Part shown: positions 6,549-12,021 of the stretch, one piece after another | How positions within the stretch are numbered: the stretch's first letter is position 1 | Layout: every line of letters begins with the position of its first letter | Assembly: GCA_023386495.1 (NCBI GenBank) | Contig: JAEWJS010000180.1 | Span: forward strand, 1 to 15,979 | Source: Bacillota bacterium | GTDB taxonomy: Bacteria; Bacillota; Bacilli; Paenibacillales; Paenibacillaceae | Reading direction: 5' to 3' | Length of the DNA: 15,979 bases | Notes under the pieces: generated by a model | Seen by the model: the letters and a program-made list of their open reading frames with translations, nothing else | The model's database searches: none | Told to the model about the DNA's origin: nothing | Program-made: the position numbers and the translations under genes

Positions 6549-7340
6549 TTACGCTAGTCTGTAGACGAAGCTAACAGCTGATTTATAACGGATTTTGCGC
6601 GTATTCTTCTGCCCCAGACGAACGGATCGAATCGGCAAAATGTTTTTGCGAATCAGTGATTCAACATCTGGCGGGGGGCATCACCTTGAGATCGCAGGAA
6701 ATGCCTACAAACATGAACGGCTACCGTGAAGTTCACTAAGTATTAGTGCCGTTTATCCACTTGGGAGATGACTACGTGCGAGGCAATCATTTCAACGAAA
6801 TTGTACATGAGCATTCTTGCGAAGATCTCTTGGACGATGGACTCTCGTCACTTTGCGTGGAAATTCGTAAGACCGACGGTGTATTCTAACGCACTGAAAG
6901 AGGTTTCAATGCCCCATCGCATGTGATAAACCGACTTGATTTCTTCGGGTGGAAAATCAGCGCCAGAGAGATTCGTCATGACAGTTTCATAATCGCCACT
7001 CGGGAGGACGAAACGAACAATCCGAAAGGACATCGGGTAAAATAAATTCTCCTGTAATCCAAAAAATCAATTGTAGAAGTGGACGGAACGAACTTCTATG
7101 TCTCGGGTTGAGCCTTGATCGCTTTGGTTTGTTTTTTGGTGAGTGTTAGATGAACGTCCACATCAAACGCTCCGCTAGCGGGCAAGCGCAAGCCCGAAAG
7201 AATGTCATTGGAGTCCAAATCTTTGACTCGGATGACGTAGTTCCACCCTTTGCGTTCAATATGCGCGAAGTTGTTATTACTTTCATAACCTCGATCGGCA
7301 ATAACAATGGTTTTACCTTGAATGGGGGAACGGTCAAAGC
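6549..7340 (-). pseudogene. IS4-family transposase remnant (C-terminal part, multiply mutated)
   Basis: The minus strand reads DRSPIQGK, TIVIADRGYESNNNFAH and WNYVIRVKDL (the second DDE-aspartate region), then YHMRWGIETSFSALEYTVGL, the Y-x2-R-x3-E signature of IS4 transposases that carries the catalytic Glu. The C-terminus can be followed to a natural TAA at 6549-6551 (ending RYKSAVSFVYRLA). Decay: stop codons at 7096-7098, 6848-6850 and 6743-6745; a frame change near 7055 (restoring ENLFYPMSFRIVRF); and a one-base deletion in the C6 run complementary to 6673-6678 (restoring PPDVESLIRKN). The N-terminal half, including the first catalytic Asp, is missing. Similarity ends near 7340, where the IS1182 remnant begins in the opposite orientation. 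Clearly inactive. Confidence 0.85.
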
Positions 7341-7342
7341 AA

Positions 7343-7811
7343 GACATCAGCAAGCTGGTCAACTGGCAGTACGATGAGACGGAAGACACATGGACGTGTG
7401 CAGCTGGGCGCAAGCTGCGGTTTCGCTATGAAGGGAAGGAACAAACGGAAAGTGGATATGAGATTCGGTAGCGCCACAATCGAAGTGAAAGTTGTAAAGG
7501 TTGTCCGCTCAAGTCCACTTGAACGAAGGCTGAAGGAAACCGCGAGATTAGTGTAAGTATGAAATATCTTCGCTACAAGCAGATCGCTCGTGAAAAGCTC
7601 AAGAGCGAAGATGGATATGCGCTGTCGGTTCGACGGATGATCAAGCCGGAGAGTGTATTTGGACAATTGAAGAACAACCGGGGGATTCCGGCGTTTTCTG
7701 CTTCGAAGCCTGTCAAAAGTAAACCTTGAGGTCGGGTGGCTTTCGCTCGCCCATAATCTGCTCAAGAAAGCGGCAATTGACCAACAGCCAGAAATGGCGG
7801 TGCAGAGGTAA
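7343..7811 (+). pseudogene. IS1182-family transposase remnant (C-terminal part)
   Basis: The frame beginning near 7343 reads LVNWQYDETEDTWTCAAGRKLRFRYEG, then CKGCPLKST-TKAEGNREISV, YKQIAREKLKSEDGYALSVRR and KPESVFGQLKNN. These are the C-terminal landmarks of IS1182 transposases, including the Cys cluster and the Glu of the catalytic triad in the PESVFG motif. It is broken by TAG at 7469-7471, by TGA at 7520-7522 exactly where the conserved cysteine codon (TGT/TGC) is expected, and by an extra G in the G5 run at 7680-7684. After that run, GFRRFLLRSLSKVNLEVGWLSLAHNLLKKA continues in the next frame to TAA 7809-7811. The N-terminal two thirds are missing. Confidence 0.85.
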
Positions 7812-7840
7812 CCCTTCCAGCACCGCCATTTCTGATTTTT
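7789..7840 (+). terminator. Hairpin/terminator at the 3' end of the IS1182 transposase
   Basis: The perfect 15-base arms CAGAAATGGCGGTGC (7789-7803) and GCACCGCCATTTCTG (7820-7834) are followed by ATTTTT. The left arm overlaps the last transposase codons, as is usual near the right end of these elements. Confidence 0.8.
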
Positions 7841-7888
7841 CACCGACTTTTCATTATTTGAGCTGTCTAATCAATCAAGAAAACCTAC

Positions 7889-7905
7889 TTTTGGGACAGC
7901 CCCTT
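7889..7905 (+). repeat. Right terminal inverted repeat of the IS1182 remnant
   Basis: TTTTGGGACAGCCCCTT matches the GGGGCTGTCCCAAA-type end typical of IS1182 elements (recalled). It sits about 80 bases after the transposase stop. No partner repeat was found to the left, in agreement with loss of the left half. Confidence 0.65.
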
Positions 7906-8015
7906 GTGTTTATTTTTATAATCTTTTACATCTCACAGGAATAAAAAAATCCATTGCTGGTATATTTATGGTATGCAATTGGAGTGAAGCAAAATAATAA
8001 TTAGGAGGTTTAATT

Positions 8016-8519
8016 ATGAAAAAATTCTTTTGTTATATTGCAGCCCTTACTCTCTTACTAACTTTATCAACCAACATTGTATTTGCTGAAACTGATCCCG
8101 ATTGGGGCTCTCAATCTCCGTCTATCAATGTACCAATTAACAATTATAATGATACCTGGAAGGACCCTATGCTAGCTGCTGCTGCCGCATGGAATGGTAC
8201 ACCTACTCTTGTAACAGTCGGAACTTTATCTTCCTCTTCAAATCAAGTTTTAGCGGCTAGTTATTCAGACACTTGGTACGGAGAAGCTTCATCTGCAAAC
8301 CCAGGGCCATTTACCATAAAATTAAATTCAAGAACTATTAATAGAGACGCTACAAATTTCTATAATTTCGTTAAATCCACTTTGGTTCATGAATATGGTC
8401 ATATATTTTGCTTAGATCATACATCACAAACATCCATAATGAAAACTTCCCGTAATCGTGACACGATGACAAACCCTCAGCAATTTGATATTGATGAAGT
8501 AAACTCTGTTTATAACTAG
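8016..8519 (+). CDS. Secreted zinc metalloprotease, matrixin/metzincin-like
   Basis: A 167-residue exported protein. The signal peptide is residues 1-24 (MKKFFCYIAALTLLLTLSTN, cleavage probably after VFA). The mature part shows the AAAAAWNG helix seen early in matrixin-like domains. The zinc motif HEYGHIFCLDH follows, with ligands H125, H129 and H135 and catalytic E126, then SIM (M142) as the Met-turn candidate, and a C-terminal DIDEVNSVYN helix typical of matrixins. The metzincin consensus HExxHxxGxxH normally has Gly at the eighth position; here it is Cys132. It has no visible propeptide or cell-wall domain. AGGAGG (8003-8008) lies 7 bases from ATG. It is followed after 48 bases by a second AT-rich gene. 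The fold assignment is good; the substrate is unknown. Confidence 0.82.
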   Translation: MKKFFCYIAALTLLLTLSTNIVFAETDPDWGSQSPSINVPINNYNDTWKDPMLAAAAAWNGTPTLVTVGTLSSSSNQVLAASYSDTWYGEASSANPGPFTIKLNSRTINRDATNFYNFVKSTLVHEYGHIFCLDHTSQTSIMKTSRNRDTMTNPQQFDIDEVNSVYN

Positions 8520-8567
8520 AAGAATCGTAGGACAAAATAATCCCAAAATATAAGGAGGATTCAAACC

Positions 8568-9152
8568 ATGAAACTTAAATTACTTTACGTTGGTTCCACT
8601 TTCCTCATATTAGCAATTTTCGCAATGATATTTATCAATAATAATACCTCAACAGTGAAAAAGGTAACAATTTCTGCAGACTATCCACATTATGAAAATT
8701 TAGAGAATCTAATTGGCAAAGCGGACACAATTATTAAGGGCAAAATAACTGATTTTACATATAGTCAAATAAACATTTCTCAAAAACCTCAATCTGATGA
8801 TGAATACCTTAATCCTGGTGGTGAATTAGACAATAGTCTTATGCCTTATACTATCTTCACTATTGAAATTATAAAAACCTATAAGGGCAATATCAACAAA
8901 AAAGAGACAATTCAAATTAAAGAGCCAGGCGGAATTTTTGGAAATACTGAATACGTTAATAGAGACAGTGCTAAACTTAAAAAAGGAAATAATTACGTCT
9001 TTTTCCTCGAGACTTATCCCGATTCTCCTGCTAGTTTATTGAACCCTATTCAAGCTAGCTATGAATACGATGCTTATGACAACATTATTCCTAATGAACA
9101 CAACAACATTAAATTCAAAATAAAAGATTTAGATGATATATTCAACAATTAG
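8568..9152 (+). CDS. Membrane-anchored extracellular protein of unknown function
   Basis: I do not recognise a named family. Residues 5-24 form a hydrophobic anchor or uncleaved signal (LLYVGSTFLILAIFAMIFIN) with no lipobox cysteine. The remainder is a hydrophilic, probably beta-rich extracellular domain: LIGKADTIIKGKITDF, then YTIFTIEIIKTYKGN, QIKEPGG, LKKGNNYVFFLE and PASLLNPIQASY. This strand pattern ('A-D-x-I-x-K-G-x-I ... K-G-N-x-Y-V-F-F-L') is one I associate with secreted Firmicutes proteins, by resemblance only. AAGGAGG precedes ATG at good spacing and the gene lies 48 bases after the metalloprotease, so the two are probably one transcript. It could be a substrate, inhibitor or partner of the protease; nothing in the sequence settles this. 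Strongly AT-rich, probably acquired. Confidence 0.75.
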   Translation: MKLKLLYVGSTFLILAIFAMIFINNNTSTVKKVTISADYPHYENLENLIGKADTIIKGKITDFTYSQINISQKPQSDDEYLNPGGELDNSLMPYTIFTIEIIKTYKGNINKKETIQIKEPGGIFGNTEYVNRDSAKLKKGNNYVFFLETYPDSPASLLNPIQASYEYDAYDNIIPNEHNNIKFKIKDLDDIFNN

Positions 9153-9257
9153 GCCTAGTACCAGCGAAGCTGACACAGACCGCAAAGTGTATAGAGAGTC
9201 CAGTCAACAATTTAACGAAAGTATACACTAAGAGTATTTACAGGATATCTCACAACG

Positions 9258-9626
9258 AGTGGGACCCCTACCCAGGACGGGGACTGGATCGGACTATCCG
9301 AGATCGTCAACATTGGACGGGATACATATGCGGTCATCGAACGGGACAAGATGATCGGCGGCGACATCCGACTCAAGGCGATCTACACCGTCACGCTGAG
9401 GGGTCTTAAACCGTTCAATACGTTGACGAAAGCCGGTTCGGACGTATCCCAGTCGGTCGTGAAGAAACAGCTGAAGCTGGATGTGAGTGCCGAATTCGCG
9501 CCGTTCGAGAAGGTGGAGGGGCTGATAGTCACGCCAGACGGCAGTATATGGGCTGCGCTTGATAACGATGGCGGCGAGGTCGTGTCCCGTCTATCGGTCG
9601 TAGGCACGCTTGATGACCTGCAATAG
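9258..9626 (+). pseudogene. C-terminal remnant of phytase-type esterase-like protein
   Basis: The frame reads TPTQDGDWIGLSEIVNIGRD, TYAVIERDK, GGDIRLKAIYTVTL, FEKVEGLIVTPDGSIWAALDNDGG and ends RLSVVGTLDDLQ at 9626. This is the C-terminal beta-propeller portion of the 'esterase-like activity of phytase' family, whose members are several hundred residues and exported. Only about 120 codons remain. An ATG at 9351 exists but lies mid-domain with no ribosome site. Similarity begins sharply near 9258, next to the AT-rich segment, and G+C content changes there too. So the 5' part of a host gene was removed when the mobile patchwork arrived or rearranged. No signal peptide or start remains; a functional product is unlikely. 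Confidence 0.7.
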
Positions 9627-9635
9627 CTGCATCTA

Positions 9636-9681
9636 GCACGAAGAGCCCTCCAATGCACTGCATTGGTGGGCTCTTTCGTGC
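9636..9681. terminator. Large bidirectional terminator between the esterase remnant and cheX
   Basis: A long hairpin pairs GCACGAA (9636-9642), GAGCCC (9643-9648) and CCAATGC (9650-9656) with their partners at 9675-9681, 9668-9673 and 9660-9666, with one bulge and one mismatch. It is placed between the convergent stop codons at 9626 and 9688. Confidence 0.75.
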
Positions 9682-9687
9682 GGACCG

Positions 9688-10134
9688 TTATGCGATCATA
9701 TAGATGTCGAAATTGCCGATATCCGTAATCGCGAGCGGAATCGTGATCGCGCGCTTCTGCGCAAAGCTCCGGCCGTCGTCCATCAGCTTCGGCGGGGTAA
9801 TGTCGACGACGATCCCGTCATTGTACAAGATCGTGCTTGCGTTGCCGCTGATCATGTTGCCCAGCTCCGAAATGGCGCTTCGGCACATATCGTCGAATTC
9901 CGCGATCGGGTAGCCGCCCATCATGGAAGAGACGATCTTGATCGCGACGTCCTGGGGGAAACAGAACACCACATCGCCTTGGAATTGACCGAGGATGCCG
10001 ATCTTCAGCAGAAGATAGTCGCCGTTGTCGATTGTCTTCAGCTCGACCTTGCCTACTGATGCCTTCACTTGCATCATGGCTTCGATGACATGAATCGACG
10101 ATGATAGGAACGGATTGATGTACTGTGCGTTCAT
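9688..10134 (-). CDS. cheX: Chemotaxis protein CheX (CheY-P phosphatase)
   Basis: A cytoplasmic phosphatase of 148 residues that dephosphorylates phospho-CheY to terminate or adapt the chemotaxis signal. CheX/CheC signature: SAISELGNMISGNA, with E90 and N93 in the S/D-x3-E-x2-N active-site helix, followed about 21 residues later by the ITPP prolines (P114/P115). There is one such helix, as in CheX, not two as in CheC. The N-terminal MNAQYINPFLSSSIHVIEAM is also typical. Start choice: the frame extends to 10173, but AGGAGG (10142-10147) is 7 bases from ATG 10134. No other chemotaxis gene is in the window. Transcription must pass a c-di-GMP riboswitch and terminator in the leader, so expression should follow the second messenger that governs motility. 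Confidence 0.9.
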   Translation of the reverse strand: MNAQYINPFLSSSIHVIEAMMQVKASVGKVELKTIDNGDYLLLKIGILGQFQGDVVFCFPQDVAIKIVSSMMGGYPIAEFDDMCRSAISELGNMISGNASTILYNDGIVVDITPPKLMDDGRSFAQKRAITIPLAITDIGNFDIYMIA

Positions 10135-10180
10135 TTCACTGCCTCCTGTAGGTTGGTCGATCGAATAATCCATCGGTGCT

Positions 10181-10216
10181 AAGAAAAAAAACAGCTTCCC
10201 GAAATCGGAAAGCTGT
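10181..10216 (-). terminator. Intrinsic terminator in the cheX leader (riboswitch expression platform)
   Basis: On the minus strand the arms ACAGCTT (complement of 10210-10216) and AAGCTGT (complement of 10191-10197) form a stem, extended with bulges. They are followed at once by eight T's (complement of 10183-10190 region). It lies between the aptamer and cheX, about 50 bases before its start codon. Confidence 0.85.
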
Positions 10217-10234
10217 CTCCGTGAAGAGAAAGCG

Positions 10235-10345
10235 AATCCGCACTTTCGGTAGCCCAGCTATCATGGGGATGGGAGATCCCGTTAGACCTGAGGCTTTGCG
10301 TCCTCATCTTTCGATGAGTTTGCCATTATCGCATGCTGGAATTAC
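10235..10345 (-). ncRNA. Cyclic-di-GMP-I (GEMM) riboswitch upstream of cheX
   Basis: The minus strand carries the conserved class-I c-di-GMP aptamer elements in order. GGCAAAC (complement of 10318-10324) is followed by a P2 stem capped by a GAAA tetraloop (TCATCGAAAGATGA), then GGACGCAAAGCCTC with the ligand-contacting core, GGTCTAA as part of the tetraloop receptor, a P3 stem, and GGGCTACCG (complement of 10247-10255) closing the aptamer. These match the well-known Vc2 pattern segment by segment. The aptamer is about 15-20 bases upstream of an intrinsic terminator, so regulation is most likely by transcription attenuation of cheX. Whether c-di-GMP turns the gene on or off is not decided by inspection. 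Confidence 0.92.
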
Positions 10346-10561
10346 TAAGCAGGATTATGTAGTTCGAACCGACTAGTTCTGAGTACTCTTATGTTAGCAT
10401 ATTGTTAGCTTCCCGACTACCCTGCAACGAAAATAATGTCGAATGGAGCAAACAAATGAAAGCGCTGCATGTTGGGCTGGCAATGGTATCCTTCATGCGG
10501 GATCTGCCGATCTATGGTATGGTTATTAGATCGAGACGATCCCTAACAAGGAGGCATTGCC

Positions 10562-10963
10562 ATGAACCCCGATTTCATCCAATTGAAGACGATTGACGGA
10601 GAGCTGAAGCTCTCGCTCAAGACGAGCGATTATGGCGTGACCGTATCGACGAGGGAGCTTGTATTCCATAAGCCTCATGTCAATTACCATATGAAGCTGG
10701 AGGACATAGTCAGCCTCGTACCGTTCGCAAGCGACGGCCGAAGAACGCGCGTCAAGGTCGAGAACACGCGGCTAGGCGCGGTCGAGGTGGCAAGCGGTCA
10801 GCCGAATCCCGATCAATATCGCATCTACGTGAAGTCGGCCGTGCTGCATAACCGAAGCGGCATCACGCAGCTTGGCAGCATGCAGTTCATCATTCCGATC
10901 CATGCGAAGATGCTGCAGCTTATTGCAGACTACGGCGGCTTACACACACCTTTCGATGAATAG
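10562..10963 (+). CDS. Conserved-looking hypothetical protein (133 aa)
   Basis: I do not recognise the family. It is a soluble protein without signal peptide, membrane segment or cysteines. It appears beta-rich in the N-terminal two thirds (GELKLSLKTSDYGVTVSTRELVFHK, YHMKLEDIVSLVPF, RVKVENTRLGAVEVASG, YRIYVKSAVLHNRSG) and ends with a helix (HAKMLQLIADYGGL). The alternating strand pattern could suit a small PH-like or beta-sandwich fold, but this is a guess. It is a genuine gene on the evidence of AAGGAGG 7 bases before ATG and codon use like its high-G+C neighbours. It stands alone: divergent from cheX on the left and upstream of the Mn riboswitch on the right. Confidence 0.7.
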   Translation: MNPDFIQLKTIDGELKLSLKTSDYGVTVSTRELVFHKPHVNYHMKLEDIVSLVPFASDGRRTRVKVENTRLGAVEVASGQPNPDQYRIYVKSAVLHNRSGITQLGSMQFIIPIHAKMLQLIADYGGLHTPFDE

Positions 10964-11055
10964 ATAGGCGCGGAATTAGGCAGATCACGAGCAACCCGCC
11001 AATAATCCGTACGTATGAATAATGTACACGCCGCATATTCATGCTTGTAAGGCAA

Positions 11056-11146
11056 TAAAGGGGAGTAGCTCCAGCAGCATAGTCGTCAAGTCGAGGGGAA
11101 ACCTCCGGCTATGCTGGCAACGCATCCGTTGCGTGCGAGACCTTTA
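11056..11146 (+). ncRNA. yybP-ykoY manganese riboswitch aptamer
   Basis: Consensus elements are present in order. TAAAGG (11056-11061) opens P1 and runs into GGGGAGTAGC, then a long P2 formed by CAGCATAG and CTATGCTG, the CCGGCTATGCTGGCAAC region, a short hairpin (CGCATCCGTTGCG), and GCGAGACCTTTACC. CCTTTA (11141-11146) pairs back with TAAAGG to close P1. This is the Mn2+-sensing family that commonly precedes TerC/YkoY-type exporters in Firmicutes, and the gene downstream is such a protein. An upstream promoter was not clearly identified. Confidence 0.9.
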
Positions 11147-11211
11147 CCGCTTGACGGTGAAGGTCCGTTCTCTTTTCGGCTGACCTTTACCGTTATCGGT
11201 GAAGGTCTTTT
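11139..11211 (+). promoter_or_regulatory. Expression platform of the Mn riboswitch: two tandem identical hairpins, second a terminator
   Basis: GACCTTTACCG occurs at 11139-11149 and again at 11182-11192. Its partner CGGTGAAGGTC occurs at 11155-11165 and 11197-11207. Hairpin 2 (11182-11207) is followed by TTTT and is the terminator. The first left arm overlaps the 3' strand of aptamer P1. So P1 formation frees the first right arm to pair with the second left arm (antiterminator), while without P1 hairpins 1 and 2 both form. Confidence 0.75.
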
Positions 11212-11245
11212 GTGCTGCTGCCGACTTGAGGAGGAGAGGATTAAG

Positions 11246-11950
11246 ATGGAATGGTTCACGCCTGAGATGTGGTCGGCATTGCTCGCTATTATCGTCATTG
11301 ACTTAGTGCTGGCAGGGGATAACGCGATCGTGATCGGTCTGGCCGCCCGCAATCTGCCGAAGGAGATGCAGCACCGCGTCGTATTCTGGGGGACGTTCGG
11401 CGCCATTGCGATCCGTTCCCTGCTCACGCTGGCTGTCGTGTGGCTCCTGCAGATTCCGGGACTGCTCGGGGCAGGCGGGCTCATGTTGATCTGGATCGCT
11501 TACCGGCTCCTAACCGAGGAGAAGAAGCATGGCGACAGCACCGGGAAGGTCGGCGTTCTGGCTGCGATCCAGACCATTGTCGTGGCCGATACGGTCATGG
11601 GGCTGGACAATGTGCTGGCGGTTGCCGGCGCCGCTCACGGCTCCTTCGTGCTCGTCGTAATCGGCCTGCTGATCAGCGTGCCGATCGTCGTGTGGGGCAG
11701 CACCATGATCATAAAGTGGGTAGATCGATTCCCGCTGCTTATCTACATCGGTGCAGGCGTGCTCGCTTGGACTGCGTCGAAAATGGTGATCGATGAGCCG
11801 CTGTTGCACGCTTTCTTCGACACGTATCCGGTCATCAAATGGGGCATTATGGCTGCCGCAATCATCGGCGTGCTGGCAACGGGCTATATGGCGAAGCGCA
11901 GACAGACGATCCGGATGAATCGCGAGCTGCTGCGGCAGGATGCCTGCTGA
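11246..11950 (+). CDS. TerC family membrane protein (YjbE/YkoY type), probable Mn2+ exporter
   Basis: A 234-residue integral membrane protein with seven or so hydrophobic segments. It carries the two TerC repeats with acidic metal-binding motifs: DLVLAGDNAIVIGLAAR (residues 19-35) and DTVMGLDNVLAVAG (about 115-128). Relatives in Bacillus export manganese, including loading of secreted enzymes. Control by a manganese riboswitch directly upstream makes Mn2+ efflux the likeliest role. The frame is open far upstream through the riboswitch. ATG 11246 is chosen because GAGGAGGAGAGG ends 6 bases before it and because the family N-terminus (MEWFTPEMWSALLAI) begins here. It ends 5 bases before a strong promoter for the next gene. 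Confidence 0.92.
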   Translation: MEWFTPEMWSALLAIIVIDLVLAGDNAIVIGLAARNLPKEMQHRVVFWGTFGAIAIRSLLTLAVVWLLQIPGLLGAGGLMLIWIAYRLLTEEKKHGDSTGKVGVLAAIQTIVVADTVMGLDNVLAVAGAAHGSFVLVVIGLLISVPIVVWGSTMIIKWVDRFPLLIYIGAGVLAWTASKMVIDEPLLHAFFDTYPVIKWGIMAAAIIGVLATGYMAKRRQTIRMNRELLRQDAC

Positions 11951-11955
11951 TAGGC

Positions 11956-11983
11956 TTGACAGTGTCGACAGGAGTGCTATAAT
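11956..11983 (+). promoter_or_regulatory. Consensus sigma-A promoter for the HAD-coaW pair
   Basis: Perfect TTGACA (11956-11961), 16-base spacer, perfect TATAAT (11978-11983), starting only 5 bases after the TerC stop codon and 38 bases before the HAD start. Confidence 0.85.
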
Positions 11984-12021
11984 TCAACCCAAATCGACGG
12001 ACGATAGGGGGACTGGCTCGC

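Larger units (their letters stand above)
6549..7905. mobile_element. Composite of two decayed insertion sequences (IS4 and IS1182 types) in opposite orientation
   Basis: An IS4-family remnant (minus strand) meets an IS1182-family remnant (plus strand) near 7340-7350. Each has lost the N-terminal side of its transposase at this junction, while each retains the outward C-terminal side. The right end is the IS1182 terminal repeat at 7889-7905. The exact left end of the IS4 element is not recognisable; it should lie between 6476 and 6548. Confidence 0.75.
7906..9257. other. AT-rich foreign segment carrying a two-gene cassette
   Basis: Between the IS1182 end and the truncated esterase the sequence is visibly much richer in A+T than the flanks, with AT-ending codons throughout both genes. 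Positions 7906-8015 carry only a leader with the ribosome site. Positions 9153-9257 hold no gene that I recognise. Confidence 0.7.

Noticed and set aside
7334..7843. Minus-strand ORF of 169 codons across the IS1182 remnant
   Set aside because: Antisense of recognisable IS1182 transposase sequence, without family similarity.
9186..9229. Inverted repeat AGTGTATA / TATACACT near the island's right edge, considered as a transposon end or attachment site
   Set aside because: Only 8 bases per arm, no matching copy at the left boundary and no integrase; chance in AT-rich DNA is likely.
10135..10173. N-terminal extension of CheX from the upstream ATG
   Set aside because: No ribosome site at 10173, while AGGAGG is ideally placed for ATG 10134, which also matches the family N-terminus.
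10176..10376. Plus-strand ORF of 66 codons in the cheX leader
   Set aside because: It is the antisense of the c-di-GMP aptamer and terminator; no ribosome site.
11111..11245. N-terminal extension of TerC through the riboswitch
   Set aside because: The encoded residues come from aptamer and terminator stems; a strong ribosome site serves ATG 11246.
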